This document shows, piece after piece, positions 47,383 through 55,795 of a stretch of DNA of 64,000 nt. Positions within the stretch are counted from its first letter, which is position 1. Every line of letters starts with the position of its first letter. The notes beneath the pieces are model-generated. The model saw only the letters and a list, made by a program, of their open reading frames with translations. It was not told where the DNA came from and ran no database searches. This DNA is from Bacillus massilinigeriensis (GTDB lineage: Bacteria; Bacillota; Bacilli; Bacillales; Cytobacillaceae), in assembly GCF_900117315.1 (NCBI RefSeq), contig NZ_LT630337.1, positions 3,657,720-3,721,719 on the forward strand, given 5' to 3'. Both the position numbers and the translations under genes were made by a program.

Positions 47383-48537
47383 TTACCTAGCCCTACCCTT
47401 CTCTTTTAAATATTGAAGAGTTTCACGGTGAATGTGTTTGACTGCGTTTACGATGGTTTGATTTGGTTTTACTAGCGGGTAGCTCTTTCCTTTTATTTTT
47501 TTCGAAATGGCTCTTGTAAAGGATTGAGAGTTTACGACCTTCCATTTGCCGTTTATTTTTTCAAGTTGGAGGTCAATAATTCCTAAATGACTTCCCCAGC
47601 GGCCTGCTTGTACAGCTTGAACTCCATTAATTGTTCCCTTTCTTGTATCAACCCCATCGACGGTAAAGGTACGGTTTTCGTCGGGGAAAATATGGTGGGT
47701 ATGGCCGTATAGAATGGCATCGATTCCTTCCACTTTACTCAATGGATAGATCGTGTTTTCGATGTTATTGTTCGCTGAAATCCCTGATTCAAGCCCACTA
47801 TGAGCGAGGGCAATGATAATGTCAGCTCCCTTTTGCTTCATTATCGGGATAAAATTTTCTGCGGTTTTTGCGATGTTTTTCACCTTTATTTTGCCAATCA
47901 ACTTGCCCTTATCCCAGTACATAATTAAAGGAGTCACTAATCCGAGTACGCCAATTTTGAGCTTGTGTTTTTTCCCATTTGAATCGATCATTGTTCTTTT
48001 CAAGATGATGTAGGGATTATAGTAATTGATGTCGTCGATGTCTAAGCTGTTGCGGTCATTAACGTAAATGTTGGCATTAACATAAGGGAAATTGGCCTCT
48101 TCTATCGCATCATTCAGGAACTCAAGTCCATAGTTGAATTCGTGATTTCCAAAGGTGGCGGCGTCATATTTTAAAAGGTTCATGGCCTGGTAAACGGGAT
48201 GAACCTCTCCTGGAGCCAACCCTTTTTTTGTTGCGACATAATCAGCGAGCGCATTTCCTTGCAATAAATCTCCATTATCAAATAATAGCGTATTTGGCAC
48301 CTCTCGCCTCGCTTGTTTAATTAAAGAAGCTGTTCTAACTAGTCCGTACTCCACTGTAGGTTCTCGTTTATCGTATAAATCATCCATCATATGAGCATGC
48401 AAATCGGTTGTTTCTAAAAGCCGAACCTGCATCGTAGGTGGAAGTGACTCTTCAACTGCTTCCCCATTCAAGGTAAATGGATGGGTACCCGTCATACAAA
48501 TAAGTAATAATCCAAGCATGATCGAAATTCTCTTCAT
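47383..48537 (-). CDS. Secreted 5'-nucleotidase/2',3'-cyclic phosphodiesterase, short form
   Basis: Extracellular metallophosphatase releasing phosphate from nucleotides. Residues 1-25 resemble a signal peptide. The calcineurin-like domain has all metal motifs: TTDLHAHMMD, DNGDLLQG, FGNHEFNYG, ALAHSG and YGHTHHIFPDENR. Relatives such as CpdB/YfkN-type proteins continue with a 5'-nucleotidase C-terminal domain of about 250 aa; here the protein ends at residue 384 just after the linker helix (IHRETLQYLKEKG). No remnant of the second domain was found downstream. The metal site is intact, so activity is possible. Start 48537 is chosen for its spacing to GGAAGGG. Confidence 0.83.
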   Translation of the reverse strand: MKRISIMLGLLLICMTGTHPFTLNGEAVEESLPPTMQVRLLETTDLHAHMMDDLYDKREPTVEYGLVRTASLIKQARREVPNTLLFDNGDLLQGNALADYVATKKGLAPGEVHPVYQAMNLLKYDAATFGNHEFNYGLEFLNDAIEEANFPYVNANIYVNDRNSLDIDDINYYNPYIILKRTMIDSNGKKHKLKIGVLGLVTPLIMYWDKGKLIGKIKVKNIAKTAENFIPIMKQKGADIIIALAHSGLESGISANNNIENTIYPLSKVEGIDAILYGHTHHIFPDENRTFTVDGVDTRKGTINGVQAVQAGRWGSHLGIIDLQLEKINGKWKVVNSQSFTRAISKKIKGKSYPLVKPNQTIVNAVKHIHRETLQYLKEKGRAR

Positions 48538-48699
48538 AGACATCGCCCTTCCAATTCTTTTAAAACTTTGCTCATATTGCAAAAAATTTAAAAAGCAACT
48601 GGACTAATTGTGTCAATATCATTTGTCTAAAGGAGGAAAGTTATCCAATGAATTTTTTGGGGATTTGAGTTTTACGTTATTTGTTTTAGTAAAAATGTG

Positions 48700-48830
48700 T
48701 ATCGAAAAGGTTAGTTTTTTCGTCTATTAATTTGGTTAGTTTTAAAAAGTTTGTCGTTTTGATACGGATTTTTGTTCGTCTTAATAAGTTTGTCGTTTGA
48801 TACCGTTTTTTGTTAGGGAATGACGATTTT
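48700..48830. repeat. Short ~39-bp direct repeat
   Basis: AAGTTTGTCGTTTTGATACGG (48747 onward, quoted in part as AAGTTTGTCGTTTTGATA) recurs as AAGTTTGTCGTTTGATACC from 48786, 39 bp later, each followed by TTTTTGTT. A weaker earlier unit with GTGTATCG lies near 48696. The gap 48538-48965 holds no other feature I can support. Confidence 0.6.
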
Positions 48831-48965
48831 TTGCTCGCCAGCTGGAATCTATTAATCTTCCATTTTCTTAAAGTGACAGTATGCCCACTAACCGTTAAAA
48901 TAGTAGAGTAAAAGAATTCGAACCATAATAGTAAGGTCAAATTTGAAAAAGAAAGGTCCATAAAT

Positions 48966-51080
48966 ATGAAAGAACTTTTACAGTCTTTTTGGGAGAAGTT
49001 TAAGGCGTTTTGGAAAAGAACGCATTTGACCAAAATACTTTTATTAATATTTTTGACAATGATTTTAATTATGATCGTCTTTTTTGCGGTTATGGCAAAA
49101 ACGGCGAATGTCCAGACATTGAAAAAGGGCTTGAGCCAAGCAACAGTCATTTACGACAAGGATGGGGATGTCGCTGGAAAGGTCTCAACGAACCGAACGG
49201 AAGGGATCTCGGTTAAAAATCTTCCTGATCATGTCAAGGATGCTGTCATTGCCGTAGAGGATCACCGTTTTTATGAGCATAATGGTTTTTCCATTAAAGG
49301 GATATCACGAGCGTTCTTCAATAACTTTTTTGCTGGGGAAATTACAGGTGGCGGAAGTACGTTGACGCAGCAGCTGACGAAAAATGCCTTGTTATCTCCG
49401 GAACAGACTTATAAACGAAAAATTGAGGAATTATTTTTAGCCGTAGAAATTGAAAAAAATTATTCTAAAGATGAAATTCTTGAGATGTACTTGAATCAGG
49501 TTTATTTTGGCAGTGGTGCTTGGGGAATCGATCAGGCATCCAAGAAATATTTTAACAAAAATATTAAAGACGTTTCGATTAGTGAGGCAGCTCTTCTCGC
49601 CGGATTGCTGCAGGCACCTTCTGCTTATGATCCGTACCAAAATTATGACCGAGCGATGGAACGAAGAGATGTCGTTCTTGGACAGATGAAAAAATTCGGT
49701 AAGATTTCAGATGAAGAGTACAAAAAGGCTGTTAAGGAAAAAATCGAACTTGAAGATGGTGGCGGAAGCTATATTAAAAGAGAATATCCATATTACACGG
49801 ATGCGGTGCTTGATGAGGCCATTAACAAATATGGCTTAACACAGGATGAAATTTTAACAAGAGGCTACCGGATTTACACGGAAATGGACCAAAACCTTCA
49901 GTCATCACTTGAGAAGGTGTACAAGAACGATTACCTATTTCCAAATAGTGTCGATTCGGAATTAGTCCAAAGCGGATCCGTACTTCTTGATCCTGAATCT
50001 GGAGGAGTTCGCGCGTTGGTCGGCGGACGCGGTGATCAGGTATTCCGTGGCTTTAACCGGGCCACTCATATAAAAGCACAGCCTGGATCGACGATGAAGC
50101 CGCTCGCCGTCTACACTCCAGCACTCGAGGAAGGCTATACCTTTACATCCATGCTGAAGGATGAAGAAATGAGTTTTGGAAAGTACAAACCGGAAAATTC
50201 TAGTAAAAGCCACTCCGAATCCGGTGAGGTTCCAATGTATAAAGCCGTTGAAGAGTCACTGAATGTGCCTGCGGTTTGGCTTTTAGATGAAATCGGCTTA
50301 AATAAAGGAATCGCTTCCTTAAAGAAATTCGGTATTCCTTTAGAAAAAGAAGATCATTATTTAGGAATAGCTCTTGGTGGAATGCATAAAGGGATCTCCC
50401 CATTTCAATTGGCAGAAGCCTACTCTGCCTTTGCCAATGATGGAAAAAGAAATGACGGGCATCTGATTCAAAAAATCGTCGGACCAACCGGTAATATCAT
50501 TGCCGAACGGAAGGAAAAAACGACGAAGGTTACAAGTAAAAAAGTAGCTAGAGACATGACCTCCATGCTTTTAGATGTGGTGGAAAATGGAACAGGGAAG
50601 GCAACGAATATTCCTGACGTTCAAATAGCCGGAAAAACTGGTTCTACCCAGTTGCCATATAACGATATCAACGGTACAAAGGATCAGTGGTTTGTAGGAT
50701 ACACGTCTAATCTAGTTGGGGCAGTCTGGCTTGGTTATGATAAAACAGACAGACAGCATTACTTATCAACAAGTAGCTCTCAGACTGTTGTCCCAATTTT
50801 TCGCGCGATTATGGAGCAATCGTTGAAGTATGTGGAACCACAACCATTTGATGTCCAATCCGCAAGCAAACGCCTGAATGAAAAGGAAGAAGGCAAACAA
50901 GAACGCGAAGAAGGAATCAATGAGAAAAAAGAACAAGTAAAGAAAACAGCCAAAGAAATCGGTGGCTATATTAAAGAAGAAAGCCCAAAATGGAAGAAGA
51001 AAATCGACGAAGGCATTGACGCTACGATTATTCTGGCCAAGAGAGTGAAGGATAAGTTTAATGAGGTGTTTGGGGAGTAG
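48966..51080 (+). CDS. Class A penicillin-binding protein (PbpF/PbpG type)
   Basis: Bifunctional peptidoglycan synthase. Residues 1-22 are cytoplasmic, 23-45 the membrane anchor. The GT51 transglycosylase domain (about 65-240) has the catalytic E98 in AVEDHRFYEH, GGGSTLTQQLTKN and EMYLNQVYFG. The transpeptidase domain (about 330-620) has S375 in PGSTMKPLA, SLN at 431-433 and KTGST at 557-561. The C-terminal 80 residues are Lys/Glu-rich and probably disordered. At 704 aa it fits the PbpF/PbpG group of sporulating Bacillus, active in spore wall or envelope synthesis; which one cannot be decided. A long terminator follows. Confidence 0.93.
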   Translation: MKELLQSFWEKFKAFWKRTHLTKILLLIFLTMILIMIVFFAVMAKTANVQTLKKGLSQATVIYDKDGDVAGKVSTNRTEGISVKNLPDHVKDAVIAVEDHRFYEHNGFSIKGISRAFFNNFFAGEITGGGSTLTQQLTKNALLSPEQTYKRKIEELFLAVEIEKNYSKDEILEMYLNQVYFGSGAWGIDQASKKYFNKNIKDVSISEAALLAGLLQAPSAYDPYQNYDRAMERRDVVLGQMKKFGKISDEEYKKAVKEKIELEDGGGSYIKREYPYYTDAVLDEAINKYGLTQDEILTRGYRIYTEMDQNLQSSLEKVYKNDYLFPNSVDSELVQSGSVLLDPESGGVRALVGGRGDQVFRGFNRATHIKAQPGSTMKPLAVYTPALEEGYTFTSMLKDEEMSFGKYKPENSSKSHSESGEVPMYKAVEESLNVPAVWLLDEIGLNKGIASLKKFGIPLEKEDHYLGIALGGMHKGISPFQLAEAYSAFANDGKRNDGHLIQKIVGPTGNIIAERKEKTTKVTSKKVARDMTSMLLDVVENGTGKATNIPDVQIAGKTGSTQLPYNDINGTKDQWFVGYTSNLVGAVWLGYDKTDRQHYLSTSSSQTVVPIFRAIMEQSLKYVEPQPFDVQSASKRLNEKEEGKQEREEGINEKKEQVKKTAKEIGGYIKEESPKWKKKIDEGIDATIILAKRVKDKFNEVFGE

Positions 51081-51118
51081 AAATATTGAAGTGGATGTAG
51101 TATTGTAGGTATTTTTAT

Positions 51119-51171
51119 AAAAGAAGGATCTGACTGGGGCTATTTTTTTAGCTTGGTCAGATCCTTCTTTT
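51119..51171 (+). terminator. Intrinsic terminator after the PBP gene
   Basis: A perfect 16-bp stem (51119-51134 AAAAGAAGGATCTGAC with 51156-51171) has a 21-nt loop and T-ended right arm; the flanking A and T runs make it usable from both sides. Confidence 0.85.
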
Positions 51172-51357
51172 GATTACACCAGAATGGGCATTGGGGCAGG
51201 CTGCTGAATTCAGGGGGTCGTTATTTTTGTTATGTTTATTGGATCCTGACCCCCTTTTGAGATTAGATTCCTTTTGGTATCCGGGAAGCCTTCACTTTTT
51301 CTTTGGTGGGAGGTGCCTAACAATCTTTTTGGTGTCTGGAACTTTCCGGTTTTAGGG

Positions 51358-51800
51358 ATCCCGTTAAACATAACATTTTTGGTGCCCTGTTATTCTATTT
51401 TGGCCTATCCTTGATTTGACGGCTTTTGATGTACCAGGTAAACCTCTAAATATAACATTTTTGGTTTCAGTTATTCTCTTTTTAAAACTATCTTTGATTT
51501 AACGGGTTTTGTGAGAACATGTTGGGCGATAAATATAACATTTTTGGTGCCTTATAATCTTTCTTACAGTGTCACTGACTTATCTTTTCTGGTGTTTTCA
51601 GGTTTACCTCTATATATAACATTTTTGGTTTCAGTTATTCTCTTTTTAAAACTGCCTTTGATTTAACGGTTTTTGTGAGAACATGTAGGTCGCTAAATAT
51701 AACATTTTTGGTGCCTGCTATCCTTTTTTTGGCCTATCCTTGATTTGACGGTATTTGCTGTATCAGGTAAACCTCTAAATATAACATGTTTGGTGCAATG
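51358..51800. repeat. Tandem ~82-bp repeat array
   Basis: TAACATTTTTGGT (one copy TAACATGTTTGGT) recurs at 51371, 51453, 51536, 51617, 51700 and 51782, spacings 82, 83, 81, 83 and 82 bp. Two unit types alternate: one with TTTCAGTTATTCTCTTTT and GTGAGAACATGT, the other with CCTATCCTTGATTTGACGG and CAGGTAAACCTCT. A few relatives of the start word precede the array (51190-51357), but no gene is supported. Confidence 0.88.
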
Positions 51801-51807
51801 TTTCCTT

Positions 51808-53016
51808 TTAGACTGTTTTTGTTTTACCACCTTTAAATAGTAGGTAAAGATAAATCAAAATCGAAATAATCACCGAAAAGGCTGAGGTTATATAAATGCT
51901 GCTATAGCCGAGTATGTGTCCGATAAAGCCAAAGGCCATAGCGCCGATTCCAATTCCCAAATCGAAAAAGGAGAAAAAGGTTGCATTCGCCATTCCTCGA
52001 CGATGTGGCGGAGATCCCTCCACAGACCATGCTTGTAAGGATGGTTGGACCGTACCAAAGCCCAAGCCATAAATAATTGCTGCCGTATAAAGGATGGCGG
52101 AATTTGGGAGCCATGCTAATAAGCTCATCGCTATCACGATTAAGACTGCACCAGGAACAAAGGTGGCGATATGTCCCTTCCGATCATACAATTGTCCAGC
52201 AAATGCCCGGGTGGCCATTAAGGCAAGAGCATATAAAAGGAAGTATAACTGAATTCCGGAAACTCCCTTTTGTGCGCTATATAATGGCAAAAAAGTTGCG
52301 ATTCCACCGAAAGTTATCGTGATGAAAAACATAAGAAAGGATGGTGAAATTGCACTTTTTTCATATAAATTATTTGCTGACAACTTTGCTTCATTTTTTT
52401 TGTGATGCTTTGGCTCTACTTTTTTATAACGAATCCTCGAAGATAAGATAAAGGAAACTAGACCTAAAGCAGCACAGATTAAGAATAGGTAAAAGAATGA
52501 GACTGTTCCAGCTAAGGTTAGACCTAAAGATGGTCCGAATGCGAGGGCAAGATTCCCAGAAAGACCGTAGTAACCCATACCTTCGCCTCGTTTATTAGGA
52601 GGAATAAGGTCAGTCGCTATCGTACCAGATGCCGTTGTTGAAAAACCCCAGCCAACTCCTTGAACAATCCTCATAATAAATAGAAACATGATACTTCCTG
52701 CAAAGGAATAAGTGGAAATAGAAATAACAAAAATAAATAGTCCGGTTAAATAAACTAATTTCCTTCCCTTCGTCTCAAGGGCCTGTCCAGCAAAAGGACG
52801 AATGAATAATGCAGAAAAAGTAAAAATCCCCACCACAAAACCAATCAGCTGATCATTTCCACCCAAATGCTCAACGAATAACGGAATAGTTGGTAAGGTC
52901 ATTTGAAATCCTAGAAAAATAAAAAAGTTAGATAAACAAATTAGGATAAAATCGCGTGTCCAAATTTTATCTGAGCTCTCAAATTGTGAAGCTTTCTTCA
53001 CTAGGGTTTCACTCAT
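51808..53016 (-). CDS. MFS transporter
   Basis: Twelve-segment major facilitator, likely a drug or metabolite efflux pump. The 402-aa sequence has the motif A-like loop RPFAGQALETKGRK between helices 2 and 3, RIVQGVGWGFSTTASGTIATD in part (motif C-like region, helix 4-5), GPSLGLTLAG, and the repeat loop ARAFAGQLYDRKG-type (TRAFAGQLYDRKG) in the second half. The substrate is not evident. AAAGGAG lies 8 nt before the ATG. It stands alone between two repeat arrays. Confidence 0.88.
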   Translation of the reverse strand: MSETLVKKASQFESSDKIWTRDFILICLSNFFIFLGFQMTLPTIPLFVEHLGGNDQLIGFVVGIFTFSALFIRPFAGQALETKGRKLVYLTGLFIFVISISTYSFAGSIMFLFIMRIVQGVGWGFSTTASGTIATDLIPPNKRGEGMGYYGLSGNLALAFGPSLGLTLAGTVSFFYLFLICAALGLVSFILSSRIRYKKVEPKHHKKNEAKLSANNLYEKSAISPSFLMFFITITFGGIATFLPLYSAQKGVSGIQLYFLLYALALMATRAFAGQLYDRKGHIATFVPGAVLIVIAMSLLAWLPNSAILYTAAIIYGLGFGTVQPSLQAWSVEGSPPHRRGMANATFFSFFDLGIGIGAMAFGFIGHILGYSSIYITSAFSVIISILIYLYLLFKGGKTKTV

Positions 53017-53239
53017 AGAAGCACTCCTTTCACGCTTGTTAAGCTAATTAATATTTTACCTAATTAATGAGTTAAATGTACACGTTTTTGCTTTTTAAAA
53101 TAATCGTTTTTTATACAGTTTGCAAATTCTTCAAATTTTATTAGGGGTGATAGCTGATTGAATCCTGAGCAATATTTTTTTGTTACCTAGGCAAGAATTG
53201 TCTTTAAGCCTCTTTGTGACTGACATTTCTTCTATTTTC

Positions 53240-53485
53240 AAACTACGTTTTGACATTCTGCCTCCCTATGAAGGACGCTTTGCTTGTATTCCTACTTCTT
53301 TTTGTCCTTCATTCACCTCTTGAAAGACTCTTTTCCTCACTCCCAACCTCATTTTGTCCTTCATCCTTCTTATGAAAGACACTTTTCTTGTAATCCTACT
53401 TCTTTTTGTCCTTCATCCTCCTTATGAAAGACACTTCCACCATTCCACAATCACTTTTTGTCCTTCATCCAACTCTTGAAAGACA
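53240..53485. repeat. Tandem ~52-bp array of hairpin units
   Basis: TTTTGTCCTTCAT-type words lie at 53248 (diverged), 53301, 53353, 53404 and 53457, spacings 53, 52, 51 and 53 bp. Each is followed after about 7 nt by ATGAAAGAC or TTGAAAGAC, which pairs with GTCCTTCAT using one G-U pair, so every unit can form a 9-10-bp hairpin. No gene is supported in 53017-53614. Confidence 0.82.
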
Positions 53486-53540
53486 CTTCTCCTCTCCCCC
53501 AACAACAAAATATCTTCATTCCATACAAAAACACAAAAAA

Positions 53541-53564
53541 ATAACAGGGATCCCTCCCTGCTAT
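53541..53564 (-). terminator. Intrinsic terminator after yaaN
   Basis: A 9-bp stem ATAGCAGGG/CCCTGTTAT with a 6-nt loop is followed on the minus strand by seven T. Confidence 0.8.
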
Positions 53565-53614
53565 CTTTTAATAAATATCCAATTTTCCCTTTATCTCATC
53601 AAACTCAATAAACC

Positions 53615-54796
53615 CTACTGATTCTGCGGGCCCTTTAAATTCAATAATTTATCCCGTAATTCATTCTCCATTGAGATTAATTCATGCTCTGCTTGGCGAC
53701 GTTTTGAACGTCCTTCTTCTTGTATCCGCAACGTTTCTTCTAGAGTGGAAATTAAGTTCTCTTGGGTTTTTTTCAACGTTTCAATGTCAACGAGGCCGCG
53801 TTCATTTTCTTTTGCCGTCTCGATTGTGTTTGTTTTAAGCATTTCAGCATTTTTCAAAAGTAATTCATTCGTTGTTTTTGAAACCTGTTTTTGCGCCTCG
53901 ACTGCGTGGCGTTGGCGGATTAGCGTTAAAGCAATTGCGACTTGGTTTTTCCAAAGTGGAATCGCAGTCATTATTGAAGATTGAATTTTTTCCACGAGCG
54001 CTTGGTTTGTATTTTGAATCAGGCGAATTTGCGGTGCGCTCTGGATAGTGATTTGTCGGCTTAGCTTTAGGTCGTGTAGACGTTTATCAAGGCGATCTGC
54101 AAATTGCATCATGTCGTTGACCTCTTGAAAGGCCATTTGATCCTGGGATGCTTCGGCTTTTCTTTTTAGCTCTGGAATGACCTTGTCATGTAGCTCATCA
54201 AGCTTTAATTCACCAGCTGCGATAAAAACATTCAATGCATGAAAATATTCCTTATTATTATCATACAGCTTGTCAAGAAGCTGGATATCGCTCATTAGGC
54301 CATTTTTGCTACGGTCCAGCTTAACGGTAATGCGATCAATTTGAGCACCTGTTTTTTGATATTTGGATAAAACCTCTTGGATTGAGCTTGAAATTTTACC
54401 GAACATCCTGGAAAATAGGCCTTTCTTCTCTTGGGTTAATTCGTCCGGATTGACATCCTTCAGCTTTCTCATTAGGTCGCTAATGATTTCTCCAATTTCC
54501 CCGATATCCTTTTGCTGAACGTGCTCTAGCATCGAATGGGAGAAGGTTAAAAGCTTTGCCTGCGCCTGTGTACCATACGAGATTACAGCCTGATGGTTCG
54601 TTGGATCAATCTGCTTCGATAATTGCATGGCCTTTTGCTTATTTTCTTCTGGTAATATATCAATCAATCTTGGGGGTCTATCCTGAACCGTTTGGGCTGA
54701 CGGGGTTACGAGCAGTTCGTCTTCACCAAACGGATTTGCTAATAAATCATCAAATGAATGACTTTCTTTTAAAAGGGGTTCCTTCTCTTGACTCAT
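53615..54796 (-). CDS. yaaN: YaaN/TelA-family protein
   Basis: TelA-family protein linked to tellurite or toxic-anion resistance and envelope stress; the molecular role is not known. The 393-aa protein is almost all helical, with family segments [38 protein letters not shown] in part, [25 protein letters not shown]-like FIAAGELKL and [20 protein letters not shown] in part. It lacks signal or membrane segments. Its ATG overlaps the xpaC stop (ATGA), so the two are translationally coupled, the xpaC-yaaN arrangement of Bacillus. Confidence 0.9.
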   Translation of the reverse strand: MSQEKEPLLKESHSFDDLLANPFGEDELLVTPSAQTVQDRPPRLIDILPEENKQKAMQLSKQIDPTNHQAVISYGTQAQAKLLTFSHSMLEHVQQKDIGEIGEIISDLMRKLKDVNPDELTQEKKGLFSRMFGKISSSIQEVLSKYQKTGAQIDRITVKLDRSKNGLMSDIQLLDKLYDNNKEYFHALNVFIAAGELKLDELHDKVIPELKRKAEASQDQMAFQEVNDMMQFADRLDKRLHDLKLSRQITIQSAPQIRLIQNTNQALVEKIQSSIMTAIPLWKNQVAIALTLIRQRHAVEAQKQVSKTTNELLLKNAEMLKTNTIETAKENERGLVDIETLKKTQENLISTLEETLRIQEEGRSKRRQAEHELISMENELRDKLLNLKGPQNQ

Positions 54797-55443
54797 TTTA
54801 TCCTCCTGCTTTCGTCTTCAATGTCGTTCAATGTTTTAATCGACTTTTTTGCTACATCTAATTCAAAATTCAGCTCATCAATATCATTCGATAAAATGTA
54901 GTACAAATCCTTTTCTAAGGATCCAGTTAGATCTTCTATCGTTAATCGTGTGTCACGTAATGAATTTTCTAATTCAAAATTTTTCTTTGGCTGTGATGCC
55001 AAAAATGCATATTTTTCGGAGAGCTCCACTAGCGAATCTAAATGGGTAAAGTAGAATTTTTCCGCTTTGTAAAAACGCTTTGGCTCTTTTTTTGTAATGC
55101 TATAAATTCTCCTTGATACCCGGACAATATCAATATTTTGTTTTAATGAAGCGATGCTGCGGACAGAAAATAATGCTTTATTTAAACGATTGATTTTCTT
55201 CTTTGCTTCCTCAAGATTCTTTTCGATATACATGTATTCTTTTCTAGATAGACCGTGTCTTTTTAAGAATCGACGCTTTGATATTCCTTTAATGGAATAA
55301 TACATAATGGCCCCACCTAAAATGGCAAACACAGTTGAAAGAAAAAACGTTTGCTCGAATGCAAAAAAACTGACAAGCCATACCACGATAGTCGTTGGAA
55401 TAGCGAAAAACGTCCGAACGAGAAATGATAAAAACGGGTTCAT
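54793..55443 (-). CDS. xpaC: XpaC-like membrane protein
   Basis: The XpaC family was named for hydrolysis of a chromogenic indolyl phosphate; its true role is unclear. The 216-aa protein has two N-terminal membrane segments (about 5-25 and 28-48) and a helical cytoplasmic part with [21 protein letters not shown] in part and [21 protein letters not shown] in part. I use ATG 55443 (GGAG upstream), 12 codons inside the longest frame. It is followed by yaaN with a 4-base overlap. Confidence 0.85.
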   Translation of the reverse strand: MNPFLSFLVRTFFAIPTTIVVWLVSFFAFEQTFFLSTVFAILGGAIMYYSIKGISKRRFLKRHGLSRKEYMYIEKNLEEAKKKINRLNKALFSVRSIASLKQNIDIVRVSRRIYSITKKEPKRFYKAEKFYFTHLDSLVELSEKYAFLASQPKKNFELENSLRDTRLTIEDLTGSLEKDLYYILSNDIDELNFELDVAKKSIKTLNDIEDESRRIK

Positions 55444-55697
55444 AACAATCGACTCCTGCCTTCTTTCGATATTATACATACGATATTATTAATAAAAAGT
55501 TTCAAGTGAACTGTCTGTCTTAATAATGTTTTTTTCAACGGTTCATTGTTTTAAACCCCTTTGATAGGTTCATTCGACCAATATTAACCAAATTTTCTCT
55601 AATATTATTTTAAACAATTTATCCTACACTTACAATAATTCAAATCCTCCTAAAGCGAAATAGACCTCGTGTGTAATTCCATCTAGGTCTCAAGACG

Positions 55698-55752
55698 TAG
55701 ATAGGGTGACAGGCACCTTCCATTAAATGGAAGGTGCCTGTCACCCTATCTA
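55698..55752. repeat. GGTGACAGGCACC-family hairpin downstream of ltaS
   Basis: A perfect 27-bp stem around a single central base, opening TAGATAGGGTGACAGGCACC. The inner CTTCC/GGAAG replaces ATCC/GGAT of other copies with both partners changed. A separate terminator lies between it and ltaS. Confidence 0.9.
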
Positions 55753-55754
55753 AA

Positions 55755-55784
55755 AAGCTGATGAGATTAACTTCTCATCAGCTT
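55755..55784 (-). terminator. Intrinsic terminator after ltaS
   Basis: A perfect 12-bp stem AAGCTGATGAGA/TCTCATCAGCTT with a 6-nt loop is followed on the minus strand by TTTTT, 12 bp past the ltaS stop. Confidence 0.85.
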
Positions 55785-55795
55785 TCCATTTCATA

